A DNA stretch of 64,000 nt. It comes from an uncultured Latescibacterota bacterium. GTDB taxonomy: Bacteria; Latescibacterota; UBA2968; UBA8231. Below the pieces are notes generated by a model, which was not told the origin of the DNA, searched no databases, and was given only the letters and a program-made list of their open reading frames with translations. The stretch lies in the NCBI GenBank assembly GCA_958295495.1, contig OY282352.1, positions 558,001-622,000 of the forward strand. Reading direction: 5' to 3'. How positions within the stretch are numbered: position 1 is the stretch's first letter; each line of letters opens with the position of its first letter. A program made the position numbers and the translations under genes. Shown one piece after another: positions 1-9,143 of the stretch.

Positions 1-830
1 AAAGTACTGCGAAAGTAATCGCCCCCCGTCTCCAGTGCCATGTCCTGCAAAGTGCTCTCGTCGAGCCGGGTTTTGACGTATTGGCCGCGCTGGTCTTTGT
101 GAAAGCTCACGCCCCCGCCCTCCTCCTCGGTGGGGATAAGTTCGCCATCGGGCGTCCCCAGCCCCACGGCAAAAATGCGTACGCCCTGTTCGGCCGCGAC
201 CAGCGCCTCGGCCAGCGGCTGCCCCACGTGATCCTCGCCGTCGGTGAAGAGCACGATGGCCTTGTGCTGGCCTTCGCCCTCCTCAAACGAGCGCACAGCC
301 AGCCGCACGGCGTCGCCAATGGCCGTCCCTTGGACGGGTACGGCCCCGGCGTCCAGCACGTTGAGAAACATCTCCACCGCACCGTAGTCGGTCGTCAGCG
401 GGCATTGGACAAAGGCCCGGCCAGCAAAGACCACCAGTCCGACCCGGTCGCCTCGGAGCAAGTCCAACAGGCTGCGAATTTGGTATTTGGCCCGCGCCAA
501 GCGGCTCGGCTTGACGTCTTCGGCCTGCATGCTGCGCGACACGTCGAGCACCAGCATCACATCCACGCCCTTGCGCTGGGCCATTTCGAGTTGAGTGCCG
601 AATTGGGGGCCGGTCAGCGCGAGGATCGCAAAGAAGGTCCCCAGCCCCAATAGGACGCACTTGCCCACTTGGCGGCCCCGGCTCAGGTTGCGGGTCAGCT
701 TCTCGGCCAGCGGGTTGCGGGCAAAACGCGCCAAGGCGCGGCGACGCGACCAGAGCGCATGGGCAAAAAAGGCCGCTAAAAAGGGCAGCAGCACCAGCAA
801 CCAAAAATTGTCCAAGTTCGCAAAGCGCAT
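1..830 (-). CDS. batB: BatB-like von Willebrand factor A membrane protein (partial, runs off left edge)
   Basis: The frame is open from an ATG at 828-830 to the left edge, so the C-terminus is missing. Two hydrophobic stretches near the N-terminus (about residues 8-25 and 57-70) are followed by a VWA domain whose metal site reads DVSRS. Further on come TDGEDH and a GGDYFRS segment, both usual in BatA/BatB. The family forms a membrane-anchored, extracytoplasmic metal-binding domain, often in operons with MoxR and DUF58. It follows batA by 7 bases, which suggests cotranscription. The role in stress or oxygen tolerance comes from Bacteroides genetics and is only inferred here. Confidence 0.85.
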   Translation of the reverse strand, partial: MRFANLDNFWLLVLLPFLAAFFAHALWSRRRALARFARNPLAEKLTRNLSRGRQVGKCVLLGLGTFFAILALTGPQFGTQLEMAQRKGVDVMLVLDVSRSMQAEDVKPSRLARAKYQIRSLLDLLRGDRVGLVVFAGRAFVQCPLTTDYGAVEMFLNVLDAGAVPVQGTAIGDAVRLAVRSFEEGEGQHKAIVLFTDGEDHVGQPLAEALVAAEQGVRIFAVGLGTPDGELIPTEEEGGGVSFHKDQRGQYVKTRLDESTLQDMALETGGDYFRST

Positions 831-837
831 AGAAACT

Positions 838-1842
838 TTAGGGCAGAGAGCGGAAGCGGGTATGGGCCAACAGCATCTCCAACAACAGCAGACCCAAGCC
901 CACGTAGAGAAAATAGGCGAAGCGCTCCGAGTAGTTCAGGTGGATTGAGGATTTGATCTCGGTCGCCTCTAACTCGCCGATCTCGCGGTAGATGGCCTCT
1001 AGCTTTTCCTCGCTGGTAGCCCGATAGTACTGGCCGCCGGTGCGGGCGGCCACCTCCTGTAAGGTCTCCTCGTCGATCTCCACCTCGACGGTCTGATAGC
1101 GGGTGCCGAAAATCCCGCGCACGGGCCGGCGAATTTCCCCATCGCTGCCCACGCCAATGGCATAGACCCGGATGCCCACGGCCGCGGCCACCTCAGCCGC
1201 GGTCAACGGCTCAACCTCGCCGGCGTTGTTGACGCCATCGGTCAGCAGGATAATCACTCGGCTCTCGGCCTCCGAGTCGCGCAGGCGGTTGCAGGCGTTG
1301 ATCAGGGCCATGCCAATGGCCGTGCCATCCCATTCCTCGCCGGCGATTTCCACGCCCTCGAGGAATTCCAACAGCACTCGATAGTCGAGGGTCAGCGGGC
1401 ACTGGGTGAAGCTTTCGCCGGCAAAGACGACCATGCCGATGCGGTCGCTGTGGCGGCCGGCAATAAAGTCGGCCACCACTTCCTTGGCCACCTGTAAGCG
1501 ACTCTTCTGGCCCTCGTCTAGGTCGTTCAGCTCCATGCTCGACGAGATGTCTAAGGTCAGCATGATGTCGATGCCCTCGCCCGATATTTCCCGCACCTCG
1601 CGCCCGGCTTGCGGGCGAGCCATCGCCGCGATGAGGCAGCCCAAGCCGAGCATTTTCAAGACGAGGAGGCCGTGCCGGAGCTTGGTCCACAACGACGCTG
1701 TGGCGCGGCGCAACACCCCGAGGTCGGAAAACTGCACGCTGCTCCGGCGGCCCCGGTGAGCGCGCGCATAGCTGTAGAGCAAGACGGGCAACAGCAAGAG
1801 CAACAACAGCCACTCGGGGTTTTCAAACCGGATGTTCTGCAT
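838..1842 (-). CDS. batA: BatA-like von Willebrand factor A membrane protein
   Basis: The product of 334 residues starts with MQNIRFENPEW. This start overlaps the end of the upstream BatD-like gene by 20 bases; a longer reading from 1878 adds only low-complexity residues. Helices lie near residues 11-24 and 57-75. A VWA domain follows with the MIDAS motif DISSS (about 98-102), later LTDGVNNAG and a GGQYYRA segment, and a C-terminal membrane helix. This is the standard BatA architecture: a periplasmic VWA domain between membrane anchors. BatA and BatB are adjacent paralogues, as in other bat operons. Its partners are inferred to be BatB and the MoxR/DUF58 proteins of the same operon. Confidence 0.88.
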   Translation of the reverse strand: MQNIRFENPEWLLLLLLLPVLLYSYARAHRGRRSSVQFSDLGVLRRATASLWTKLRHGLLVLKMLGLGCLIAAMARPQAGREVREISGEGIDIMLTLDISSSMELNDLDEGQKSRLQVAKEVVADFIAGRHSDRIGMVVFAGESFTQCPLTLDYRVLLEFLEGVEIAGEEWDGTAIGMALINACNRLRDSEAESRVIILLTDGVNNAGEVEPLTAAEVAAAVGIRVYAIGVGSDGEIRRPVRGIFGTRYQTVEVEIDEETLQEVAARTGGQYYRATSEEKLEAIYREIGELEATEIKSSIHLNYSERFAYFLYVGLGLLLLEMLLAHTRFRSLP

Positions 1843-2752
1843 GAGCCTCAGCAGCGCGGGTTGCAACCGCCTCCTCAATAGCGCGCAATAGCGCTAGACC
1901 GCCATCGGGTGCGCGCCGGGCCGCGTCCAGCGCCGGATGGAAGCGGGCGAACTTCACCAAGTCGGCCGCGCCCAAATAGTCGATAATCTGCTGCCTAAGC
2001 GCGTCATCGACCTCGGCCGCCCGCAGCGCGTCCGCCAGCTCAGCCGTGGTCTGCTCCATGGCCTCAATTTCCAAGCTCTGCTCCAAGAAGCGGCGCAGGT
2101 TTTCCGCCAGCAGCGAGTAGTATGTTTTGAACTCGCCGCGCTCCAACAGGCCGCCCGCAGCAATGCGCGCGAATTCAGCCGCGTAGTCTATCGGCTCGGG
2201 CGGGGGTGGAGGCTTGGGGGAGCGGGTGCGGCGACGCCAGAGCCAAACGCCGCCGAGCGCGCCAAGCACCAATGCCATCAGTCCCATTGCTACGACCACC
2301 CACAACGGCATCCCCCCGCTGATGAGCACGGGCGGCTTGATGTCGCGCAGTTGGTCCTCCCCTTCGCCCCGGGCGCTGATGACCTCTATGGCTAGAGGTT
2401 GAGTCGCTCGCAGAAGCGTGTCGCCCGCAGCCGTGACAAAGGGCACGGCCACGGCCGGCACCTCGTGTACCCCCAGCTCGTAGAGGCGCAATTCGCATTC
2501 TTGCGCTAGCTCGAAGCCGGCCGCGGTCTCGCGCTGGTGCCAGCCGGCGCAGCCGGGGGCCAAATCCCCTAGGATCTGGGGCAGGTCCGGGGCCTCGGGA
2601 CGCACGGTGGCGTCGTGGTGAAGCGTCAACGTCAGGCGGATGGGATCGCCGACCCGCACAGTCGCCGTGTCCAAGGCCGCCTCGACCCGAGGAACTTGGG
2701 CGTGCAGCCCCCCGGCGAGGACGACCAGCGCGGCGAGCAGACCGCCGAGCAT
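1823..2752 (-). CDS. BatD-like membrane protein (N-terminal Ig-like region, C-terminal cytoplasmic domain)
   Basis: The product of 309 residues has a signal peptide (LLAALVVLAGGLHAQ) and an extracytoplasmic beta-rich region of about 120 residues resembling the first BatD domain. One transmembrane helix at about 150-172 is followed by RRRTR and a proline run. The helical cytoplasmic tail (about 190-300) resembles the DUF4381-like tail of BatD proteins. It is shorter than classical BatD (about 500-600 residues). The ATG shares one base with the stop of the DUF4340 gene (TAATG), which implies translational coupling. Its role as an accessory of the VWA proteins is inferred from position. Confidence 0.65.
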   Translation of the reverse strand: MLGGLLAALVVLAGGLHAQVPRVEAALDTATVRVGDPIRLTLTLHHDATVRPEAPDLPQILGDLAPGCAGWHQRETAAGFELAQECELRLYELGVHEVPAVAVPFVTAAGDTLLRATQPLAIEVISARGEGEDQLRDIKPPVLISGGMPLWVVVAMGLMALVLGALGGVWLWRRRTRSPKPPPPPEPIDYAAEFARIAAGGLLERGEFKTYYSLLAENLRRFLEQSLEIEAMEQTTAELADALRAAEVDDALRQQIIDYLGAADLVKFARFHPALDAARRAPDGGLALLRAIEEAVATRAAEAHAEHPV

Positions 2753-4164
2753 TACGGGCCGTCAGCGCCGCCGTCGTTGGGATCTTCGCTGCTGGCGGCG
2801 GGTGCAGCCGGCTTTTTGGGGGCTTGGGCCACATCGTCTAAGCCCAAGTCCAACTCGGCGAAGTCGTCGGCACTAACCACGTACACCGCGCTGTCGCCCT
2901 CCTGTTGCAGATACGAGGTCCCGGCGACTGCGCTGAAGCGAGCGGTCAGCAGGGCTTGCTCTCCGCCGCGCAGCTCGATACTGAAGGCGGCCTCGGCTTC
3001 GGCGGGCAGCTCCTCGGCAAAACCTGCGACTTCGAGTTGCTCCAAGTCGCTCAGGAGGCTGTTGAGCTTCCACGATTTGGCATCGCGCCCCATAGGCTCG
3101 GACAGGTGCCACGCGCCGCTGGTGTCCTTGTCGGCCGCAAACGCGGGCGCGGCCCCTCGGGTCAGGACGATGCGCTCGACCTGCTCGCGCTCAAAGCGCA
3201 AGGGCTTTTTGTCGCGCAGGTCGGCGATGTCCTTGGCGAGTGCTTGCACGAGTGTCGAATCAACCAAAAACACTTGCGGCCGGCTGGCGTCGTGCGCGTA
3301 CCAGCGGCCCTGTTCGTCCGCGCCACCAATGGCCAAGCGCTTCTCGGCCCGGTCTTCGCCCACGAGCAGGGCGATCTCCACCTGCGGCGCACTCCCCAAG
3401 CCATAAGCGGCAAGCGCGTCGGCATCAGGATCTTCGGACACAAAAGCCTCGATCTCGGCTTGGTCGATTTTGTCGAGCAGGTCAGCGACCGCGTCAGCGT
3501 CGGCGCGGGCGGCCACCGGCTCGCGCAATTGCCAGCCAAGCTCGGCCCGCGCCAGCACGGCCGCGCCGCCAGCACCCCACCGCTCAACCTGCATCACCTC
3601 GTCTTTGGCAAAGGCCAGCACCCGGCGGTCGCGCAGGTCAAAAGCGCGCTTGTCGAGGTTGTCGAAGCGCCAAGCGCGCACCGCAAAGATCTCGGGATTG
3701 GCGCCTTGTAGTTGGGCGTAGGTGAAGCGGTCGGTGGGGCTGTCCGACCCGAAAGCCACCACCTGCTCAGAGCCGTCCTCGGTTTGCAGCCGCACGGTGA
3801 GCCGCGGCGCGTCAAGCCCGTATTGGGCGGCTTCCTCTGCGGTCGTGGCCGCGCTATCGACGATTGCCTTTTCCCGCTCGCACTCGCGCAAATTGCGCAA
3901 GTAGCGCTCTACGGCCTCTTGGTCCGCGCCATCGGTCATGGGCGCGCTCAGGTTCCAGCCGCTCGCCCCCTTGTCCAACGCCAAGACATCGGGGCCGCGC
4001 ACCAGCTCGAGCCGCTGTGCTTCGCCGTCTTGGAAGGCGAATAGCTGCTTGGATTTCTCGGCTTCTTGGCGGCGCTCCTCCCCGCCCTTGATTTCGTAGA
4101 AATAGACAAAGGCCAACAGCGCGAGGAAAATTAGGCCGATTACTGTATTGGTCTTGAATTTCAT
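2752..4164 (-). CDS. DUF4340 domain-containing protein
   Basis: The protein has 470 residues. A single N-terminal anchor (IGLIFLALLAFVYFYE) is followed by repeated units of the DUF4340 type: a beta-rich stretch ending in a line like GWNLSAPM, then a YGLDAP motif, with a second set at GWQLREPVAA and AYGLGSAP. DUF4340 genes normally sit directly after GldG-type genes of ABC clusters, as here. The start codon overlaps the stop of the GldG-like gene by four bases (ATGA). The C-terminal 30 residues are alanine/proline-rich and look disordered. Biochemical function is unknown; it probably faces the periplasm and works with the ABC complex. Confidence 0.8.
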   Translation of the reverse strand: MKFKTNTVIGLIFLALLAFVYFYEIKGGEERRQEAEKSKQLFAFQDGEAQRLELVRGPDVLALDKGASGWNLSAPMTDGADQEAVERYLRNLRECEREKAIVDSAATTAEEAAQYGLDAPRLTVRLQTEDGSEQVVAFGSDSPTDRFTYAQLQGANPEIFAVRAWRFDNLDKRAFDLRDRRVLAFAKDEVMQVERWGAGGAAVLARAELGWQLREPVAARADADAVADLLDKIDQAEIEAFVSEDPDADALAAYGLGSAPQVEIALLVGEDRAEKRLAIGGADEQGRWYAHDASRPQVFLVDSTLVQALAKDIADLRDKKPLRFEREQVERIVLTRGAAPAFAADKDTSGAWHLSEPMGRDAKSWKLNSLLSDLEQLEVAGFAEELPAEAEAAFSIELRGGEQALLTARFSAVAGTSYLQQEGDSAVYVVSADDFAELDLGLDDVAQAPKKPAAPAASSEDPNDGGADGP

Positions 4165-7100
4165 GCTTGTTCACCTTCTGCAAAGACGCTTTTGATCCAC
4201 ACGAGAATCGCCGCGTTGACCACGAAGACCGCGGCGTAAAGCAGTTGCACCGTCTCGTTGGGAATGAGCGAAAAACCAAGGCCGGCACCGGTGAAAATCG
4301 TCAGTGCGACCACGCCGGCGCACAACAGCGAAAACGCCAAGCTGGACCGCCAAGCCCACGCCGCATGCCGATAGAGGCCGTAGCCAATGGCCGCCGAGGC
4401 CAAGGCCGCGATCAATTTGACCTCGCCCTCAAAGGTCGCCCCCTCGCTGGTGGCAATGATGCCGCTGATGAAGAAGAATACCGCATTGCCCCAAAAGGTG
4501 TACACCAGCCACGAGACAAAGCCGTCGGCATAGGTCTGATAGCCGCGCCTGAGCACCATGACCATGCCCGACAAAGCGACTGCAAAGGGGAGAATGAACA
4601 CCGAGACCCAGAGAATGACCGCGCCCTGATTGCCGATCAGGTTGATGGGGTTAAAGGCCGATTGCTTGTCGGCGATTTCGAGGCGGTCCTCGTCTTCGGT
4701 CAGCCAGCCGACGCTGCCGACCACGAGTTCGCCGTTGGCCTGCTGGGCAAAGTACTGGTTGGAGGCAAAATCCGCGTCCCCGATGACCACCAAGCGCGTC
4801 CGCCCTTCGGGCGCCAAGCTGGTATCGGCGGCCGCGGAGACTGCCACGCCCAGCGGCACCGGGCCGCGCATATCTACTTCCGGGTCGAACTCCACCTCGC
4901 CGCCCTCGCCCACTATGGGCGCGAGGTCGGTTTCGCCCCAACTGCTTTTGTGGGTGTACGCCAACGCGGCAATGTCCGGCTCCTTGAGCCGGTGTTCGGC
5001 AAGCTGCACCGAGCGCGCCAGCGGGAAGAAGCTCATCGTGCCGGCGGATAGCTTTTGAGTGATCGGGTGATCGCCGTAGTTGATGACTACCGGCACCGAG
5101 ACATCCGCGCCAAAGAGCTGGCCCAAGCCGCTCAGATCGACGACGAAGTCCTGCCCCAGCTCGACCGAGTACTCGTTCAACAGCGCTTCGAGCCCGGTCG
5201 GCTGACCCGGGTCGAGCAAAAACAGCACACTGCCCCCACCGGCCAAGTATTGCCGCAGTACTTCGACCGCGGCCGCGGCAAAGTGCTCCTGCGGGGCCAA
5301 AACCACCACTAACGTGGCGTCGTCGGGCACCGGCTCGGCGAGTGTCAGCCCCCCCTCGACCGCGAAGTTTAGCTCCTTGAGACGCCCCTTGAGGGTGGAA
5401 TAGCCCTGCTCATCGACTTGGTCCAGCTCGGCCTCGCCGTGGCCGCTGGTGAAATAGGCCCTTAGCTCGCGGCCTTTGAGCGCCTTGAGAATGGCATTGC
5501 TCAACGCCTCTTCGCTCTGGGCGGTAATGCGCTCGGTGCGCACCTGCCCTTCGTCGATCACTTCGACGATTGAAGTCCCCCGCACGCGGATGTTGTTTTG
5601 CTCGACGCGCAGCCGGTTTTTTTGCGGGTCGAGTAGCTCGTAGTCGAAGTTGGGCGACAGATAGCTGTACTCCCGTAAGAGATCCTCAAAGCGCACGTTC
5701 TCCATCTCGCCCATGAAGGTCTTGACGCTGACGTACTGGCCGTTGTCTTCGAGGGGCGCGAGGAGCCGGTGGGTGTCGGCCGAGAGCGTAAAGAGCGCGT
5801 CGGCCGTCATGTCCTTGCGGAAGTGGTAGCGGTCGCCGAGAAAATTGACCAGTGCGGCTATGCCGAGCGAAATCACAATGCCCAACCCGGCCGCGCTCAA
5901 GTCGGCCAAGCTCCAGCGCCCCTTGCGCGAGACGACCACAATGCCGACCAAGGCGATCAGCCCTGGGTAGAGCACCACGCTGAGCCAGAAAATCCACTCG
6001 CTGTCGCTTTCGGTCAGGGCGATGGGGTTGTGGCCCGGCTCGCGGGGGCGGATCGAGATCAGGGCCTCGTCCTCGGCCAGCCAACTCAGGGCGTTGAGCA
6101 CCAAGTCGCCGTTGCCCTGGACGCCGAAGTACTGATTGGTGGCAAAGTCCGAATCCCCAAAGACCACCAAGCGGCCCCCGGCCTCGGCGTCTCTGGCGGC
6201 TACGGCCAAGGACACCGGCCCGGGCGAATCGACGCCCTCGTCGAGCTTGACCGTCTGATTGCCCTCGCTGGTGAGTACGCTCAAGTCGGTCTCGGCCCAA
6301 CCAGCCTCCGACGTCATAACCAAGGCGGCCCCCTCGCGGCCGCTGTGCTCGTCAAAGCGCACCGAGCGCCCGAGTTGGAAGAAGGTCATCAGGCCCTCGT
6401 GCTTGCGCGTGACCGGATGGTCGCCGTAGGAGAGGGCAACCGGCGTGGTAAAGTCGAGGCCAAAGAGCGAGCCAATGCCGCTGGTGTCGATGACAAAGTC
6501 GTCGCCGACCGCCACGCCCCACTCGCCCAACAGCTCTTCTAAGCCACTGTCGGCGAGCGGATCCAAGAGCAACAACAGGGCACCGCCTGCCGCCAGATAG
6601 GAGCGCACGGCCTCGACCTCCACCGGGAAGAAGGGCGTGCGCGGGCCAGCTACGACGAGCACGGCGCAATTTTCGGGCACCGCCCCCTCGCGGGCGAGGA
6701 AGAGCGAATCCTCGACCGCGTAGTCGATCTCGGCCAATTGGGCCTGTAGCTGGGCCAGCCCATCGGGTTGGTTGGCGAGCCGACGCTCGCCGTGCCCCAC
6801 CGTCAAGTAGATCCGGTCTTGGCGCTCCCGCGTCAGCTTGAGCAGGGAGTTGACGATCTCGCGCTCTTTGAGCTCGGTGATTTGCTGTTGTTTGTCGCCG
6901 CTTTCCAACACCAGCGTGTCGTAGCGGCGGATGCCGTAGTCCTCGGTGCGGCTCGGGTCGCGGTCTGGGTCGATGAACTCGTAGCTGAAGCGGGTGCTGT
7001 ACGTCTCCAGCTCGGCCAGCAGCAGCTCGAGATCGGCGTTCTCCCCTCCCTCCATAAAGGCGAGGGCATGGACGTCCCGATCCAGTGCCTTGAACGTCTC

Positions 7101-7412
7101 CACCGTCAGGTCGGCGAGGCTGTGCAGCTGGCCCTCGGTCAGGTCGAAGCGCTCGGGATAGCGGTTGCCCAAAAAATTGACCATGGCCACAATGCCGAAG
7201 ACCATGATGCCACCCCAAAAGGCGTTGAGCCAACGGCCGTACTGGCGGAAGAGAGCTGGGTTGAAAAGCCCGGCCGCGGCCACCATCACGGCCCCGAGCA
7301 CCAAGTTGAAAAGCCCGGCCGAGCCGCTCTCGGCGTTGAGCAGATAGGCCAAGCCACCCGCGACCATCAGCGCCGCGCCGACCAGCCCCAAGGGCGTGGT
7401 ATATGCCTTCAT
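4161..7412 (-). CDS. Double GldG-like ABC-associated membrane protein
   Basis: The product is about 1083 residues. The start at 7412 is chosen because GGAGG lies 8 bases upstream and the upstream stop is 2 bases away; a longer start at 7427 is possible. The chain holds two complete GldG-type units. Each has a membrane segment with NFLG(N/D)RY, an extracytoplasmic domain containing a GHGE(R/A) line, a GG(A/S) segment with LLDP, a YGDHP(V/I)T line, GD(S/A)DFA(T/S)NQYF, and a membrane exit near HNPI or FNPI. A C-terminal block adds about five membrane helices. GldG proteins normally carry one unit (about 500-600 residues), so this is an internal duplication or fusion. It sits between the permease and DUF4340 genes. 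Confidence 0.85.
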   Translation of the reverse strand: MKAYTTPLGLVGAALMVAGGLAYLLNAESGSAGLFNLVLGAVMVAAAGLFNPALFRQYGRWLNAFWGGIMVFGIVAMVNFLGNRYPERFDLTEGQLHSLADLTVETFKALDRDVHALAFMEGGENADLELLLAELETYSTRFSYEFIDPDRDPSRTEDYGIRRYDTLVLESGDKQQQITELKEREIVNSLLKLTRERQDRIYLTVGHGERRLANQPDGLAQLQAQLAEIDYAVEDSLFLAREGAVPENCAVLVVAGPRTPFFPVEVEAVRSYLAAGGALLLLLDPLADSGLEELLGEWGVAVGDDFVIDTSGIGSLFGLDFTTPVALSYGDHPVTRKHEGLMTFFQLGRSVRFDEHSGREGAALVMTSEAGWAETDLSVLTSEGNQTVKLDEGVDSPGPVSLAVAARDAEAGGRLVVFGDSDFATNQYFGVQGNGDLVLNALSWLAEDEALISIRPREPGHNPIALTESDSEWIFWLSVVLYPGLIALVGIVVVSRKGRWSLADLSAAGLGIVISLGIAALVNFLGDRYHFRKDMTADALFTLSADTHRLLAPLEDNGQYVSVKTFMGEMENVRFEDLLREYSYLSPNFDYELLDPQKNRLRVEQNNIRVRGTSIVEVIDEGQVRTERITAQSEEALSNAILKALKGRELRAYFTSGHGEAELDQVDEQGYSTLKGRLKELNFAVEGGLTLAEPVPDDATLVVVLAPQEHFAAAAVEVLRQYLAGGGSVLFLLDPGQPTGLEALLNEYSVELGQDFVVDLSGLGQLFGADVSVPVVINYGDHPITQKLSAGTMSFFPLARSVQLAEHRLKEPDIAALAYTHKSSWGETDLAPIVGEGGEVEFDPEVDMRGPVPLGVAVSAAADTSLAPEGRTRLVVIGDADFASNQYFAQQANGELVVGSVGWLTEDEDRLEIADKQSAFNPINLIGNQGAVILWVSVFILPFAVALSGMVMVLRRGYQTYADGFVSWLVYTFWGNAVFFFISGIIATSEGATFEGEVKLIAALASAAIGYGLYRHAAWAWRSSLAFSLLCAGVVALTIFTGAGLGFSLIPNETVQLLYAAVFVVNAAILVWIKSVFAEGEQA

Positions 7413-7414
7413 GC

Positions 7415-8197
7415 TCAGCGCCTCCATCTCCGCGACTCAATGACGCGCGTGGTCAAAAACAAGCAGAAAAAGGTAAAGCTCAGGTAGAACACCACGTCCT
7501 TGGTGTCGATGACCCCGCGCTGGAAATCTTCGAGGTGATCTATAAAGGAGAGGTACTGCAAAATTTTGGCGGCCGTCGGGCCGGCAAAGCTAGCCGACCA
7601 GTCGATGAGCCAAAACAGGAGCAACATGCCAAAGGTCAAAAGCACGGCGACGATCTGATTTTCGGTCAGGGCCGAGGCTAGGATGCCCACGGCGATAAAG
7701 GTCGCGCCGAGGAACAAATAGCCGAGATAGCCGGAAAAAATCGGCCCCCAGTCGGGCGAGCCGTACACTTCGAGGATGGCAAAGTAGATCAGCGTCAGGC
7801 TCACGATGATGCCGTAGAGCGAAAAGCAGGCCAAGAATTTGCCCAACATCACTTCGATGGTGCGCAGCGGCGAGGTCATCAGCAATTCGATGGTGCCCGA
7901 CTTCTTCTCCTCGGCAAAGAGCCGCATGGTCAGCATCGGGATGACCAAGAGCCAGATGAAGTCCATGACCGCGAAGAATTGGGTGACGACCATCTCGTTG
8001 AGATTGAGCGCCGGCATCCCCCCCATGCCCATCTGCGCCCGCTGGCCAAACTGCAAGCACCAGAGGTTGAACTGCATCAGGATGTTGCGAAACAGATAGC
8101 CCGAGAGAAACAGGAAAACGCCGGCGATCACATAGGCGACCGGCGAAACAAAGTAGGAGCGCATCTCCTTGGTGTACACGGCGGCGAAATTACGCAT
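7415..8197 (-). CDS. ABC-2 family permease, GldF/NosY type
   Basis: The protein of 260 residues has about six predicted membrane helices and starts MRNFAAVYTKEMRSYF, a typical N-terminus of ABC-2 permeases (an amphipathic helix before TM1). The EEKKSGTIELLMTSP segment after TM2 is a hallmark of the GldF/NosY group. Its stop is one base from the ATP-binding gene on one side and two bases from the GldG-like start on the other. It should form the membrane channel of an ABC complex with the ATPase next to it. The substrate is unknown; in Flavobacterium the related GldAFG complex supports gliding and secretion. Confidence 0.85.
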   Translation of the reverse strand: MRNFAAVYTKEMRSYFVSPVAYVIAGVFLFLSGYLFRNILMQFNLWCLQFGQRAQMGMGGMPALNLNEMVVTQFFAVMDFIWLLVIPMLTMRLFAEEKKSGTIELLMTSPLRTIEVMLGKFLACFSLYGIIVSLTLIYFAILEVYGSPDWGPIFSGYLGYLFLGATFIAVGILASALTENQIVAVLLTFGMLLLFWLIDWSASFAGPTAAKILQYLSFIDHLEDFQRGVIDTKDVVFYLSFTFFCLFLTTRVIESRRWRR

Positions 8198-8198
8198 C

Positions 8199-9131
8199 TT
8201 AGGCTGCTACCTCCTCACTAGTCAGGCTCAGGAAAATGTCTTCGAGGGTCATGTCGAGCGGCCGCAATTCGCGGAGGCTGAAGCCGCTTTCTACTACCTT
8301 GCGGGTCAGGTCGTCGCGCACGTCGGCCCCGGGTGCGCTCGTCACCACGTACGCGCCCTCCTCGCCGCCAGCCTCCACCTCCAGCACGCCCGCTAGCTGG
8401 CCGATCATGCCCAGCACCTGCTCGCTGGGACCGTCTATATGGGCGCGCAGTACCTCGCCCTCCTTGAGCTGGGCCATGAGGCTTTCGGGCGTGCCCTGGC
8501 CGGCAATGCGGCCGTTGTTGATGATCGCCAGTTGCCCGCAGGTCATGCTCACCTCCGGCAGGATGTGAGTGCTGAGAATGACCGTGTGGTCGCCCCCTAG
8601 CCCTTTGATGACCTCGCGGATCTCGATGATCTGCTTGGGGTCGAGGCCCACAGTTGGCTCGTCGAGGATGAGCACCTCTGGCTCGTGGACGAGGGCCTGA
8701 GCCAAACCGACGCGCTGCCGATACCCCTTGGACAGGTGGCCGATCACCGTGTGACGGTGGTGGGCGATGCCGGTTTTTTCCATGGTGTCGTCGATCTGGC
8801 TGTTGAGCGCTGCGCTGGGTACGCCCTTGATTTTGGCCACGAAGCGCAGATAGGCGTTTACCGTCATATCGTGGTAGAGCGGCGGCTGCTCGGGTAGGTA
8901 GCCGATGCGCTTGCGCACCTCCATGGACTCCTCGAAGATGTCGAAACCTGCGACTTTGGCTTCGCCCTGCGAAGGCGGCAGATAACAGGTAAGCATGCGC
9001 ATCGTCGTGGTCTTGCCCGCGCCATTCGGCCCGAGGAAACCGAGGATGTCGCCCTTCTCAACGCTGAAGGACACGTTCTCCACAGCGACGACGTCTCCGT
9101 AGTATTTGGACAACTCGCGTACTTCAATCAC
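8199..9131 (-). CDS. ABC transporter ATP-binding protein, GldA/CcmA type
   Basis: The protein of 310 residues has Walker A GPNGAGKTTT at about 34-43, the Q-loop region GYLPEQPPLY, the ABC signature LSKGYRQR, Walker B VLILDEPT and a switch histidine in LSTHILPE. After residue 220 there is the DUF4162-like regulatory tail common in this group. It lies 12 bases downstream of the DUF58 gene and one base before the permease gene, so it should energise that permease. A strong TAAGGAGGAAG lies just upstream of the ATG. Confidence 0.92.
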   Translation of the reverse strand: MIEVRELSKYYGDVVAVENVSFSVEKGDILGFLGPNGAGKTTTMRMLTCYLPPSQGEAKVAGFDIFEESMEVRKRIGYLPEQPPLYHDMTVNAYLRFVAKIKGVPSAALNSQIDDTMEKTGIAHHRHTVIGHLSKGYRQRVGLAQALVHEPEVLILDEPTVGLDPKQIIEIREVIKGLGGDHTVILSTHILPEVSMTCGQLAIINNGRIAGQGTPESLMAQLKEGEVLRAHIDGPSEQVLGMIGQLAGVLEVEAGGEEGAYVVTSAPGADVRDDLTRKVVESGFSLRELRPLDMTLEDIFLSLTSEEVAA

Positions 9132-9143
9132 TGTACTTCCTCC

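Noticed and set aside
5769..6542. Long plus-strand open frames opposite the GldG-like gene and other minus-strand genes
   Set aside because: They are antisense shadows caused by high G+C codon usage; they lack ribosome sites and family features, while the minus-strand frames are clearly conserved.
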